Assembly (NCBI GenBank): GCA_963751955.1
Contig: CAVVWM010000011.1
Location: forward strand, 558,001-622,000
Direction: 5' to 3'
Source of the DNA: JABDIY01 sp963751955
GTDB lineage: Bacteria > Actinomycetota > Acidimicrobiia > Acidimicrobiales > SZUA-35
DNA: 64,000 bases
Of this stretch, positions 16,901 through 25,772 are shown piece after piece. How positions within the stretch are numbered: the first letter of the stretch is position 1; each line of letters opens with the position of its first letter. A program made the position numbers and the translations under genes. The notes beneath the pieces are model-generated. The model worked only from the letters and a program-made list of their open reading frames with translations. It was not told the DNA's origin and ran no database searches.

Positions 16901-17001
16901 CGCGGTGCTCGTTCTCAGAGACAGGTCTTCGGGCTCGACCCGGTCCAAAAGTCGCCTCCGCTACCTCCGATCAGGGCTGAGTGCGGGTTGTCGGTGACGC
17001 G

Positions 17002-17988
17002 CTACGGGGTCCGGATAGGAAGACCGGCAGCAAGATAGGCAGCGTCGATGAACTCCATGTTGGCTATGGCGTCGGAACCCCCAGTCGGCATTGCGGCATC
17101 GTTGTTCACCACGTCGATGAAGGCCTCCATCTGATGGTGGTAGGTGGTGCGACCCTGGACAACCTCGTCGATGCCCAAGCCCTCGACCACGATGCGGTTG
17201 CCGTCGTGGGGAGCAAGCGGGTTGTCGGCAACGAGTGTCGCGTCGGCTCCAACAACCTGTAGCTGAGCCCGGAACTCTGTGCCCTCAGACATCTTGGTGG
17301 CGAGCCGTGCTGGCACACCGTTGGGAAACTCCGCATGTATAACGGTGTCGATGTCGACGTTGGGCCGACCCTGTTCCATCCGGGCTGACACAACTCGCGG
17401 TTCCTCGCCCGGCATCACCCAACGGGCCCACTGCACCGGATAACAACCGAGGTCCATCAGAGCGCCACCGCACAGTTCGAAGCTCTGCCGCACGTCGTCG
17501 TCTGGCCGGATGTAAACATCAAAGACGGCATCCACAGACTGGATATCACCCAAGGCGCCGGAGTCCAGAATCTCTCGAATCCGAGTCGCCATCGGGTGGT
17601 AGCGCCAATGGAAAGCCTCCATGCAGACTCGACCGGTCCGCTCAGCGGCAGTGGTGATATCGCGCGCCAGCCCGGCATTGGCGGCGAAGGGCTTCTCGCT
17701 GAGGACGTGTTTGCCCGCCTCGAGCGCAGCGATTGTCCAAATATGGTGAAGATTCACTGGCAACGGGTTATAGATCGCATCCAGCTCAGGATCGGACAAC
17801 ATCTCGTTGTAGGAGTCGAGCACCCGGCCAATCCCCCACGTGGCAGCGTGCGCCTCGGCCCGTGAACGGTCGCGAGCGGCAATCGCCTCCAATGTGACTC
17901 CGTCGGTGTCACGTACGGGTTGATACAGGGCCTTGCCAGAAATTCGGGCGGCTCCCAGAACACCAAATCGAATCGTCATGGACGACAT
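17002..17988 (-). CDS. Gfo/Idh/MocA-family oxidoreductase
   Basis: The 328-residue protein has an N-terminal NAD(P)-binding Rossmann fold (RFGVLGAARISGKAL) and the family's EKPFA motif at the end of HVLSEKPFAANAG. The C-terminal alpha/beta domain contains AFHWRYHP and GGALMDLGCYPVQWARWV, the latter resembling the GG-x-LxDxGxH signature but with Cys-Tyr in place of the usual His. Members oxidise or reduce sugars, inositols or related compounds; the nearest type by reading is the dihydrodiol/xylose dehydrogenase group. The ATG at 17979 is an alternative start three codons inside. The substrate is not predictable, and the neighbours do not form an obvious pathway with it. Confidence 0.88.
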   Translation of the reverse strand: MSSMTIRFGVLGAARISGKALYQPVRDTDGVTLEAIAARDRSRAEAHAATWGIGRVLDSYNEMLSDPELDAIYNPLPVNLHHIWTIAALEAGKHVLSEKPFAANAGLARDITTAAERTGRVCMEAFHWRYHPMATRIREILDSGALGDIQSVDAVFDVYIRPDDDVRQSFELCGGALMDLGCYPVQWARWVMPGEEPRVVSARMEQGRPNVDIDTVIHAEFPNGVPARLATKMSEGTEFRAQLQVVGADATLVADNPLAPHDGNRIVVEGLGIDEVVQGRTTYHHQMEAFIDVVNNDAAMPTGGSDAIANMEFIDAAYLAAGLPIRTP

Positions 17989-18466
17989 GATTCCACGGCG
18001 GCTACCGTTTTCCTCGATGCTGGTTCACCTAGGTCCGGTCGATTCCAAACAGATGGAAGGCTGGCTTCGTTTCGCGAGGCGACTGTTGTGTGATTTGAGG
18101 ACCGAACCTGGCGACATGAGTAGCCGCCTCTCGAAGAGCCTCTTGACCGAATGGAACAAGCTCATCGATCAATGGTCTGTCTCGCTGTCCATTGACAAAC
18201 AGAACAGCAGTCGCGACTTCATGTGGAGAGGTGAACTCGAATCGGACAAGGCCGAGTACCTTCTGCACTCACTACAGCGCACACTGCACTCTGCGACGGT
18301 TGCGGCGTGGGTAACCCCGGACGATCTAGCCAAACATGGGCTCGTCACATTCCACATCATGCAATGCTTCATCAACTCCCTCGAAAGCGAAGGCGTCGCT
18401 CAGTTCGAGTACGTGGAGCAGCTCCGGTCCGAGGTTGCCCGATTCGGTGCGTCGTTCATGCGTTAG
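17978..18466 (+). CDS. Hypothetical helical protein
   Basis: I do not recognise this protein of about 162 residues. It has no signal peptide or membrane segment and is predicted to be largely helical (KQMEGWLRFARRLLCDL, then EYLLHSLQRTLHSATVAAWV). The start is uncertain: ATG 17978 or 17987 would overlap the divergent oxidoreductase gene, while ATG 18017 would leave a short intergenic gap and a 149-residue product. Coding is supported by sensible amino-acid composition and by the fit between the flanking divergent and convergent genes; it ends 20 bp from the end of the NUDIX gene. Confidence 0.6.
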   Translation: MDDMIPRRLPFSSMLVHLGPVDSKQMEGWLRFARRLLCDLRTEPGDMSSRLSKSLLTEWNKLIDQWSVSLSIDKQNSSRDFMWRGELESDKAEYLLHSLQRTLHSATVAAWVTPDDLAKHGLVTFHIMQCFINSLESEGVAQFEYVEQLRSEVARFGASFMR

Positions 18467-18485
18467 CGCACTTCGACCGACGCCC

Positions 18486-18989
18486 TTAGGGACTCTCCCC
18501 GTCCCCACACGCGGTTGCGATGAACTGAGACACCAGATCGGCCAGCTTTGACTGACTTTTGTGGAGGAACCGGGCTGCCTTGTCGAGTCGAACCCAAGTA
18601 GCTGCATCCACTTCCGGAATCACGATCCTCCGTCCTGAACGCGGCGGCCATTCGATCTCGGTGGTGTTGCTCTGAAGTCTGGACGGCTCGAAGTCACCGT
18701 TCACCAGAAACGGATGGATGTGTTTACCGGCAGCCTTGATGACCGGTAGCTCGGTCAACACAGCGTCTGGCGCCAGCTTCGAGCCGAGTTCCTCAGCAAA
18801 TTCGCGTCGTGCGCAATCTGACGCATTCTCCATCTGAGGGTCGAACTCCCCCTTTGGGATACTCCATCCGTACTCGTTTCTGCCGCTCCAATATGGTCCG
18901 CCGGGATGGACGATCAACAGTTCGACCGCATCGTCTTCACCCACCCGCCACAACGCAATTCCCGCCGAGTGTTTCACCATCGAAGGCAC
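18486..18989 (-). CDS. NUDIX hydrolase
   Basis: NUDIX proteins hydrolyse nucleoside diphosphates linked to another group. The Nudix box is recognisable as PKGEFDPQMENASDCA followed by RREFAEELG. Compared with the consensus Gx5Ex7REUxEExGU there is one extra residue between the Gly and the first Glu. The front part, GPYWSGRNEYGWSIPKGEFD, is typical of the family members that resemble a predicted NTP pyrophosphohydrolase. It has 167 residues from a GTG at 18989; ATG at 18980 is an alternative. The substrate is unknown. Confidence 0.85.
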   Translation of the reverse strand: MPSMVKHSAGIALWRVGEDDAVELLIVHPGGPYWSGRNEYGWSIPKGEFDPQMENASDCARREFAEELGSKLAPDAVLTELPVIKAAGKHIHPFLVNGDFEPSRLQSNTTEIEWPPRSGRRIVIPEVDAATWVRLDKAARFLHKSQSKLADLVSQFIATACGDGESP

Positions 18990-19009
18990 CGTTCGTGCAC
19001 TGAACCTTC

Positions 19010-20593
19010 CTAACTTTTCAGCGCCTCACCCGGCAAACGGTCTTGACGGAGAGAGCTGTTTTCGATAACGCCAACCCCGTTTACGAGAACGTTGCTGATG
19101 CCAGTGGAAGCTGTCGCTGGAGCGGCAACGGTGGCGCGATCGGCGATCGTGTCGGGATCGAACACAGTGATGTCAGCATCGGCCCCGATCTGTAGTCGCC
19201 CCTTCCGGCTCATTGCGGGGAGCATGCCCTCGACACGGCGTGCGGGAAGGATGGTCATCTTGGCCAAGCCGTCCATCAGCGAGATGACGTTCCGCTCGCG
19301 CACGTAGACACCTAGGGTCCTCGCGAACGTGCCAGCGGCCCGAGGATGGTTGTTGGCATCGGGCTCTGCGATTGCATCAGATGCCACAATCATCCATGGA
19401 GTGCGCATCGCCATGTCGACCTCTTCGGCAGGAATTGAACCGAGCGCAGCGACTAGCTTGTTCTCCGCCTGGGCTGAATCGAACGTCTCGGCGGTGAGCC
19501 GAGTTTCGGTGCCACCGATCTGGAGGTCGCCGTAGTCGAGTCCGAACCGGGATCGCCAGTCACCGGCGAATCGGAAACTCCCTAGACGAGTAGCCCAGAA
19601 ATCGTAGGGATAAAGGCACGCCGTCACGTCGATGCCATCGGCGCGGGCTTGATTCAGGGTGTCGAGCGTCTGGGCCATGGTGAAGGTGCCACCGGTGCTG
19701 GTGATGTGGGATATGTGCACACTCAGCCCGGTCGTGCGGGCCACATCCAGGACTTCGGCTATTGCTTCGGCGTTGGTTCCCGGAGCTTCGTTGTCGCTAT
19801 AGCGAGCGTGGAAGAACAATATTCCCCGTTGCCCGGCCGCCTGCTCCGCGACTCGTAGAATCTCGTCCCGTGTAGTCCCCGGTGCGTACTCGAGTGAGAA
19901 GGCAATCCCAGCAAATCCGTCTGCTAACTGCTCTTTGGCCAACTGCTCGAACCGGGCCAACGTGTTGCTGTTCATCTCGCGGTCGGGCGAGACGTTCAGG
20001 AGTCCACGGTGAAATTGTTGATGAAACGCGCCACCAAAATTGGTCGGCACGGCGCCGGTGAATCGTTCGAAGAATGCGTTGGCATAGTTGTTGATGCCGT
20101 GCATGCCCAGGTTGGTCGTGACACCGTCAGCAACTTTGAACCAAACGCCGAACGGGTTGGGGCGGTAGCTCAAGATGTCGACGAAGCCCGGGGCGACGAC
20201 CTGGCCCGAGGCGTCGATCGTCGTGGCACCCGTGAGCTGCTCGGGTCCAATGTACGCAATGGCTTTGCCTACTATCCCGACGTTCATCACACTGTCGAAT
20301 CCCGAAGCCGGATCCATAACCCGCCCGCCGGCCAAGACAACATCGAACTCAGTCGTAGGGTCAGCCTGGAGCGAAGGGTCGAGAACCGGCGGCTCAAGGG
20401 TCTCCGGGGCGAGCTGAGTTGTTCCGGCGACACTGACCTCGTTCGTGGCAGCGAGCCCAGGAGGTGGTTTCCGCGACGGCCCCGATCCGGCCCGCACAGC
20501 GGAGGTGTTCGCCGCACCCAGAGCACCCAGAGTGGCGACGCTGGCGGCGCCGTAGCCAAGGCTTATGAGAAGGCGCCGACGGTTCTGATCCAC
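19010..20593 (-). CDS. Tat-exported amidohydrolase, D-aminoacylase-like, with altered metal site
   Basis: The protein is related to N-acyl-D-amino-acid deacylases. After the GTG at 20593 the N-terminus reads DQNRRRLLISLGYGAASVAT, a twin-arginine signal. The urease-fold beta-sandwich starts at FDVVLAGGRVMDPASG. The usual HxH metal motif after PGFVD is replaced: VVAPGFVDILSYRPNPFG has no histidine. The GxCG segment that supplies a bridging Cys reads NLGMHGIN here, so Cys is replaced by Met-His. Downstream metal ligands are kept: His in FFHARYSD, His in VHISHITS and Asp in IVASDAIAEPD. The frame is open to 20725, but that extension overlaps purK and lacks secretion character. About 527 residues. 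Confidence 0.8.
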   Translation of the reverse strand: MDQNRRRLLISLGYGAASVATLGALGAANTSAVRAGSGPSRKPPPGLAATNEVSVAGTTQLAPETLEPPVLDPSLQADPTTEFDVVLAGGRVMDPASGFDSVMNVGIVGKAIAYIGPEQLTGATTIDASGQVVAPGFVDILSYRPNPFGVWFKVADGVTTNLGMHGINNYANAFFERFTGAVPTNFGGAFHQQFHRGLLNVSPDREMNSNTLARFEQLAKEQLADGFAGIAFSLEYAPGTTRDEILRVAEQAAGQRGILFFHARYSDNEAPGTNAEAIAEVLDVARTTGLSVHISHITSTGGTFTMAQTLDTLNQARADGIDVTACLYPYDFWATRLGSFRFAGDWRSRFGLDYGDLQIGGTETRLTAETFDSAQAENKLVAALGSIPAEEVDMAMRTPWMIVASDAIAEPDANNHPRAAGTFARTLGVYVRERNVISLMDGLAKMTILPARRVEGMLPAMSRKGRLQIGADADITVFDPDTIADRATVAAPATASTGISNVLVNGVGVIENSSLRQDRLPGEALKS

Positions 20594-20726
20594 TTCCTCC
20601 GAGACTAGATCGCAGGGCCGCGGTCCCAGGGTCAAACCCTCAAAGTTGACGCAAGGGGTCGGCCGAGGGCACGAGGCTCGATTGCCCGGCTGTCGTTGGA
20701 CGACGTTGGGAACAGTGGAGTACACA

Positions 20727-21902
20727 ATGCGCGCTGGACACTGCCATTACGATGTGAGGGTGCCGAATGAGTTCCCTTCGATCTATCCGCTCGGCATCGT
20801 TGGGTCGGGCCAGATTGCTCGCATGATTCACAGCGCTGCGGTGAAGCTAGGCATAACACCTCGCCTCATGGCGGAGGACTCCGGGGACTCCGCCGCCCTT
20901 GCGGCTCCCGGAGCGAGCTTCCGTCACCCGGATGCCTTGGCCTCATTCGCAGAGCTGTGCGAAGTGGTCACGTTCGAACACGAACGAATCGACCTGGGGA
21001 TGATCGAACACATGGAAGCTGCTGGGCAGATCATCCGTCCCGGTGCACGAGCGCTTCGGGCCGCATTGGACAAGGTGCACCAACGCCATGTTCTAACGGC
21101 AAAGGGGTTTCGGTTTGCACCCTTTGCCGTGGTGAGAGGCCCCGACGATCTCTTGGACTTCACTGGGCTCTTCGGCTTTCCAGCGGTCATAAAGTCAGTT
21201 CGCTCCGGCGGTCAGTCCGAGCGTGGCGCATGGGTAGTCGACAACCAAAACGATGCACTGAGGGTCATGGCTGAACAGTCGGACCGGGAGCTGATGGTCG
21301 AAGAGTTCCAGCCGATCGTCAAAGAACTGGTGGTCTTGGTGGCGCGGCGCTCGGGTGGCAGCGCTCGTTGTTATCCCGTTGCTGAAACCACCAACGCGGA
21401 CGGAGCCTGCCGCGAGATTCGCGTGCCGGCCGCGATCGGAACCCGGGTGAAGACCCAAGCCATGGAAACGGCGCGAGCGATCGCAGCAGAACTGGACGCA
21501 GTGGGCGTAATCGCCGTGGAATTCTTTCTCACGACCAAAGGGTTGGTCGTCAACGAAATCGCTGCACGACCTCATAACGCCGGTCATCACACACTCGAAA
21601 ATGCGCCCACCAACCAGTTCGAGAATCACGTACGAGCCATCCTCGATCTGCCCTTGGGACCAACGCACGCCCTGGCCAAGGCCACCGTCACAGTGAACGT
21701 AATAGGTGGTATCGATCCGGTAGACCCCGCTGATCACCTTCACGAGGCACTCGAAGTCGAAGGAGCCAGTGTCTACCTCTATGGAAAGCGGCCGCGACCG
21801 GGCCGTAAGCTCGGGCATGTGACAGCGCTGGGAGACGACATGGAACAGGCTCGGGAGCTAGCCCGGCGGGCCGAGGCTGCACTCATGAATCGGCGGCTGT
21901 AA
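20727..21902 (+). CDS. purK: N5-carboxyaminoimidazole ribonucleotide synthase
   Basis: PurK uses ATP and bicarbonate to convert AIR to N5-CAIR in de novo purine synthesis. It is an ATP-grasp enzyme: the N-domain starts PLGIVGSGQIARMIHSAA, the ATP-grasp part has FPAVIKSVRSGGQSERGAWV and VEEFQPIVKELVVLVAR, and the signature GLVVNEIAARPHNAGHHTLE is intact. The ATG at 20727 has GGAG 7-8 nt upstream and is preferred over upstream in-frame starts in the divergent promoter region. It has 391 residues. Its stop overlaps the upp start by one base (TAATG). The partner PurE is not in the window. Confidence 0.93.
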   Translation: MRAGHCHYDVRVPNEFPSIYPLGIVGSGQIARMIHSAAVKLGITPRLMAEDSGDSAALAAPGASFRHPDALASFAELCEVVTFEHERIDLGMIEHMEAAGQIIRPGARALRAALDKVHQRHVLTAKGFRFAPFAVVRGPDDLLDFTGLFGFPAVIKSVRSGGQSERGAWVVDNQNDALRVMAEQSDRELMVEEFQPIVKELVVLVARRSGGSARCYPVAETTNADGACREIRVPAAIGTRVKTQAMETARAIAAELDAVGVIAVEFFLTTKGLVVNEIAARPHNAGHHTLENAPTNQFENHVRAILDLPLGPTHALAKATVTVNVIGGIDPVDPADHLHEALEVEGASVYLYGKRPRPGRKLGHVTALGDDMEQARELARRAEAALMNRRL

Positions 21903-22534
21903 TGGCGACCCTCCGAATAATCGACCACCCACTGGTGAGTCACAAGATCGCCACTCTGCGGAACAAAGAAACCGAACCCGAGCAGTTCCGCCGGACCTGT
22001 GCAGAGATCACCCTCCTCACTGCATATGAGGGACTGCGGGATCTGGCGACAACCCAAACCTCTGTAGAGACCCCTGTCGCCACGGCCACCGCTTTCGTGC
22101 TCACCCAACCGGCACCTGCGGTGATTGGGATACTCCGGGCTGGACTGGTGATGGTCGAAGCGATCCTCACACTGGTTCCCCACGCCAGGGTGGGTCACCT
22201 CGGGATGCAAAGAAACGAGGAAACTCACGAACCCTCCTGGTACTACGAGAAGATTCCCAGTCGTCTGGATGAACGCGAGGTGATCGTGGTCGACCCGATG
22301 TTGGCAACCGGCGGATCGGCTTCTGCCGCATTGAGCCACCTCAAGACCAGCGGAGCCACAAAGCTGCGACTGCTCTGCATCATCGGCTCACCAGAAGGCG
22401 TTCGAACGGTGCACGCAGCCCACCCGGATGTGCCGATCACCTTGGCTGCTCAGGACCCAGGCCTGACACCGAACGCCTACATCACGCCCGGACTGGGAGA
22501 TGCCGGCGACCGAATCTACGGGACCGATAAGTGA
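21902..22534 (+). CDS. upp: Uracil phosphoribosyltransferase
   Basis: Upp converts uracil and PRPP to UMP in pyrimidine salvage. The type I PRTase fold shows the PRPP-binding segment VIVVDPMLATGGSASAAL. The uracil-binding C-terminus has TLAAQDPGLTPNAYITPGLG, followed by DAGDRIYGT as in other Upp proteins. The N-terminal ITLLTAYEGLRDL is also typical. It has 210 residues. It is translationally coupled to purK and followed after 3 bp by cdd, so the three genes form an operon. Confidence 0.95.
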   Translation: MATLRIIDHPLVSHKIATLRNKETEPEQFRRTCAEITLLTAYEGLRDLATTQTSVETPVATATAFVLTQPAPAVIGILRAGLVMVEAILTLVPHARVGHLGMQRNEETHEPSWYYEKIPSRLDEREVIVVDPMLATGGSASAALSHLKTSGATKLRLLCIIGSPEGVRTVHAAHPDVPITLAAQDPGLTPNAYITPGLGDAGDRIYGTDK

Positions 22535-22537
22535 GCC

Positions 22538-22978
22538 ATGAGCACTGAGCCCGGCCCGACCGAATCAGAGTCTCAGCCGATGCCGGACGAAATCGACTGG
22601 GATCGTCTCCGATCCGAGGCGTTGGAAATGACCGCCCGGGCCTATGCCCCCTATTCAGGATTTCGAGTGGGAGCTGCTGCATTGACAACCACCGGCCGCG
22701 TCGTGCGCGGTTGCAACGTGGAAAATGTGAGTTATGGCCTCACACTCTGCGCAGAGTGTGGCCTCGTCTCGGAGCTGACGAACCAGGCAGCCGGAAAAAT
22801 CGTTGCGGCCGCGGTTGTATCCAGCTCAGGTGACTACTGCAGCCCGTGTGGCCGATGCCGTCAATTGCTGGTCGAGCACTCCGCAGACGATGCTGTGATC
22901 GACACACCGAGCGGCCCGACGCTCATCAGGGCGCTCCTTCCGGGCCACTTCGACCTGAACCGCCTCGAAGGAGGCTGA
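22538..22978 (+). CDS. cdd: Cytidine deaminase
   Basis: Cdd deaminates cytidine and deoxycytidine to (deoxy)uridine. The zinc site is the standard one: CAEC in LTLCAECGLVSEL gives the first Cys and the catalytic Glu, and PCGRCRQLL gives the other two Cys. The N-terminal AYAPYSGFRVGAAALTTTG is characteristic of homotetrameric cytidine deaminases. It has 146 residues with about 20 extra N-terminal residues; an ATG at codon 15 is an alternative start. It follows upp with a 3 bp gap. Confidence 0.94.
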   Translation: MSTEPGPTESESQPMPDEIDWDRLRSEALEMTARAYAPYSGFRVGAAALTTTGRVVRGCNVENVSYGLTLCAECGLVSELTNQAAGKIVAAAVVSSSGDYCSPCGRCRQLLVEHSADDAVIDTPSGPTLIRALLPGHFDLNRLEGG

Positions 22979-23080
22979 CCGGAGTCACCGTGGAGCGCAA
23001 CCAGCGGAAGCATTCACAACCAGGGTGGACACGATTTCCCTGGTGACGAGATCGACCGTTTCCCCGCTCGGTGGTTCAGA

Positions 23081-23773
23081 TCAGGCGCTTCCAAGTAGCG
23101 GCACAAGTTCGGCCAGGCCTACGAGCACCGGGACGTCGAGATCCTCATCGGAGTGTTCCAACGCCCAGGTGTGATCATGGGGTACGTGAACCGCGTGCCC
23201 CCCGATCGCAAGCACCGGTTCGATGTCGGACCGGGTCGAGTTGCCAACCATCAAGAACCTGTCCGGCGGGATCTCGAGCCCGTTGACGATTTGTTGGTAC
23301 GTGATGGGATCCTTTTCACTCACGATATGGATTGCTTCGAACCGGTCGGCCAAACCGCTGGCAGCCACTTTGGATTCCTGGTGGAACAGATCCCCTTTGG
23401 TGATGATGAGCAGCCGATACCGATCAGCGAGGCCGTCGAGTGTCTCCTCCACACCAGGAAGTAGCTCCACCGGGTGCTCCATCATCTCCCGAGCCCACTG
23501 CACGATCTCCCCGAGCGCTGCGCTCGGAATGTTGCCCTCGGATGCCTCTATTGCAGTCTCGATCATCGATAAGACGAACCCCTTCACGCCGTAGCCGAAA
23601 TGGGACAAGTTCTGCCGCTCACGTTGCAGGAGTCTTTCGGCCGTCTCGGATGCATCACACCACGGCGAGAGCAAAGCATCGAACCGTTGCTGGGTGAGTA
23701 CGAAGAACGTTTCAGAGAGCCATAACGTGTCGTCTCCGTCAAAGGCCACAACGTCGATCTCGCTCGGGTCCAT
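23081..23773 (-). CDS. HAD-superfamily hydrolase
   Basis: The 230-residue protein is a haloacid-dehalogenase-type phosphatase. Motif I is VVAFDGDDTLW with the nucleophile and acid Asp pair, motif II is LLIITKGD, and motif III/IV lies in FLMVGNSTRSDIEPVLAIGG. The cap domain sits between residues 20 and 100. The pattern resembles YjjG/pyrimidine-5'-nucleotidase-type HADs, which would fit the surrounding nucleoside-salvage genes, but substrate assignment is inference. It lies on the opposite strand between cdd and add. Confidence 0.88.
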   Translation of the reverse strand: MDPSEIDVVAFDGDDTLWLSETFFVLTQQRFDALLSPWCDASETAERLLQRERQNLSHFGYGVKGFVLSMIETAIEASEGNIPSAALGEIVQWAREMMEHPVELLPGVEETLDGLADRYRLLIITKGDLFHQESKVAASGLADRFEAIHIVSEKDPITYQQIVNGLEIPPDRFLMVGNSTRSDIEPVLAIGGHAVHVPHDHTWALEHSDEDLDVPVLVGLAELVPLLGSA

Positions 23774-23882
23774 GGGCTTGAGGGTACCGACCCAGACTAG
23801 ACCGGTAAGGCCACAGCCCTTGCGGGGACCCTGACCGCACCCAAGTACAGAACGGTGCCCAATGGACCGATACCGTTAGGCA

Positions 23883-24971
23883 ATGGAGATCCCCACGCGA
23901 GACCAGATTCGAACCGCACCAAAGGTGCTACTGCATGATCATCTCGATGGCGGCATGCGACCCCTGACGGTGATTGAGCTCGCTGCTGAGCAGGGCTACA
24001 CCGATCTGCCAACGACCGACCCTGACGAATTGGCGAGATGGTTCACCCGAGGAGCCGACCGTCGTAATCTCGTGTTGTACCTTGAGACCTTCGCCCACAC
24101 GGTGGGGGTCACCCAGACCAGAGATGGTCTCGAGCGCGCCGCGGCCGAATGCGCTGAAGACCTTGCCGCTGACGGCGTCGTGTATGCCGAGATCCGGTTC
24201 GCCCCCGAACTCCACACTCAGGCCGGCCTCACGCTCGATGAAGTCGTAGAAAGCGTGCTGGACGGCTTCGAAACCGGCATGGCGGCTGCCGCAGCCGCCG
24301 GTAATCCGATCATTATCGGGACGCTGGTCACCGCCATGCGGACGGCCGCACACAGCCTTGAAATCGCTGAACTAGGCGTACGTCATCGCGACAACGGTGT
24401 GGTCGGCTTCGACATCGCCGGAGCTGAAGCCGGCTATCCCCCCACAATCCATCTCGGGGCATTCCAGTACGTCATGCGTCAAAACTTCCACATCACAATC
24501 CATGCCGGTGAAGCATTCGGTCTACCCAGTATCCACGAAGCACTTCAATATTGCGGAGCAGAACGACTGGGCCATGGCGTGAGAATCGTTGACGACATCA
24601 CCTTCGACGGCGACGGGGTCCCGGTTCTGGGGCGGCTCGCCAATTATGTGCTCGATCGACGCATCCCGCTGGAGATGTGTCCAACATCCAACGTCAACAC
24701 GGGAGCAGCTGAGTCTTATGAGACGCACCCGATCAAGCTGCTCACGGACCTTCGCTTCCGCGTCACCCTGAATACCGACAATCGACTGATGAGCGATGTC
24801 AGCATGACCGACGAGTTCGAAAAGTCGTGCAGCGCATTCAATTGGGATCTGTCCGATATGCGGTGGCTCACGGTCAATGCCATGAAGAGCAGCTTCTGGC
24901 CCTTCCAAGAACGCCTCGATCTCATTAACAACGTAATCAAGCCTGGTTATGCGGCGTTGCTGAGTTCGTGA
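23883..24971 (+). CDS. add: Adenosine deaminase
   Basis: Add converts adenosine to inosine (purine salvage). Zinc ligands and catalytic residues are all visible: the HxH in LLHDHLDGGMRP, the His-Ala-Gly-Glu of ITIHAGEAFGLPS, the SIHEALQYCGAERLGHGVRI segment, and the late Asp in VTLNTDNRLMS. It has 362 residues, the usual length for bacterial Add. Its last four bases overlap the GTG start of the following ABC transporter gene, so the three genes to 27347 are probably co-transcribed although the ABC genes look unrelated to salvage. Confidence 0.93.
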   Translation: MEIPTRDQIRTAPKVLLHDHLDGGMRPLTVIELAAEQGYTDLPTTDPDELARWFTRGADRRNLVLYLETFAHTVGVTQTRDGLERAAAECAEDLAADGVVYAEIRFAPELHTQAGLTLDEVVESVLDGFETGMAAAAAAGNPIIIGTLVTAMRTAAHSLEIAELGVRHRDNGVVGFDIAGAEAGYPPTIHLGAFQYVMRQNFHITIHAGEAFGLPSIHEALQYCGAERLGHGVRIVDDITFDGDGVPVLGRLANYVLDRRIPLEMCPTSNVNTGAAESYETHPIKLLTDLRFRVTLNTDNRLMSDVSMTDEFEKSCSAFNWDLSDMRWLTVNAMKSSFWPFQERLDLINNVIKPGYAALLSS

Positions 24972-25762
24972 CCGGCCTTCCTCCACCCCCCTCGGTACCG
25001 AGCGGTCCACCACCGGATCATCTCGCTGTGTCGATCAGAGGCCTCTACAAGTCCTTCGGCGCCAAGGTGGCGGTGAACGGACTCGATCTCGATGTACCGC
25101 GCGGGACCTTCTTTGGACTCGTCGGTCCGAACGGAGCGGGCAAGTCGACCACGTTGAAGATCGCAACCGGTCTTCTGCGTCCCGATCGCGGCGACGTATG
25201 GGTGGCGGGTATGGATGTGTGGCAGAACCCGCGTGCGGTGAAAGCGACCATCGGTGTCGTCCCCGAGGACCTTCGCCTCTTCGAACGCCTTACCGGCCAG
25301 GAGCTTCTGGAGTACGTGGGACTCCTTCGGGGTTTTGATCGGAATGTCTGCCGAAGAAGGGCCAACGAGCTACTCGAGGTCATGGACCTCTCCGAGGCTG
25401 CTGGGCGGCTGGTTCTCGACTACTCGACGGGGATGCGCAAGAAGATCGCGCTCGGGGCTGCCATTCTCCACCGTCCTACCGTGCTCTTTCTCGACGAACC
25501 GTTCGAGAGTGTTGATCCGTTATCGGTTCGTGCTCTGCGAGAGATCCTCACCCAGTTGGTGAGAAACGGTGCCACGGTGGTTTTCAGCAGTCATGTAATG
25601 GAGGTGGTCGAGCGTCTGTGCGACCACGTGGCTGTCATCCACGCTGGTACCGCTGTGGCCGGTGGCCCGACCCAGGACGTCTGCAGGGGCCGCCGTCTCG
25701 AAGATGTGTTTGCTGATGCTGTCGGGCACTCAGAGTCGGCTCGAACGCTGGATTGGCTGTAG
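24968..25762 (+). CDS. ABC transporter ATP-binding protein
   Basis: This 264-residue nucleotide-binding subunit drives an ABC-2-type exporter with the membrane protein encoded next. Walker A is VGPNGAGKSTT, the signature is DYSTGMRKK (a YSTGM variant of LSGGQ, common in ABC-2 exporters), Walker B is VLFLDEPFESVDP and the switch His lies in VVFSSHVMEVV. A Pro-rich extension precedes the domain. The GTG at 24968 overlaps the add stop. Confidence 0.9.
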   Translation: MTGLPPPPSVPSGPPPDHLAVSIRGLYKSFGAKVAVNGLDLDVPRGTFFGLVGPNGAGKSTTLKIATGLLRPDRGDVWVAGMDVWQNPRAVKATIGVVPEDLRLFERLTGQELLEYVGLLRGFDRNVCRRRANELLEVMDLSEAAGRLVLDYSTGMRKKIALGAAILHRPTVLFLDEPFESVDPLSVRALREILTQLVRNGATVVFSSHVMEVVERLCDHVAVIHAGTAVAGGPTQDVCRGRRLEDVFADAVGHSESARTLDWL

Positions 25763-25772
25763 GACCGCAAGC

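Noticed and set aside
15917..16948. Long minus-strand frame opposite gpsA
   Set aside because: It is antisense to a clear gpsA gene and its His/Arg-rich translation matches no fold.
20594..20725. N-terminal extension of the amidohydrolase
   Set aside because: It would put 44 unconserved residues before the Tat signal and overlap the purK promoter and start.
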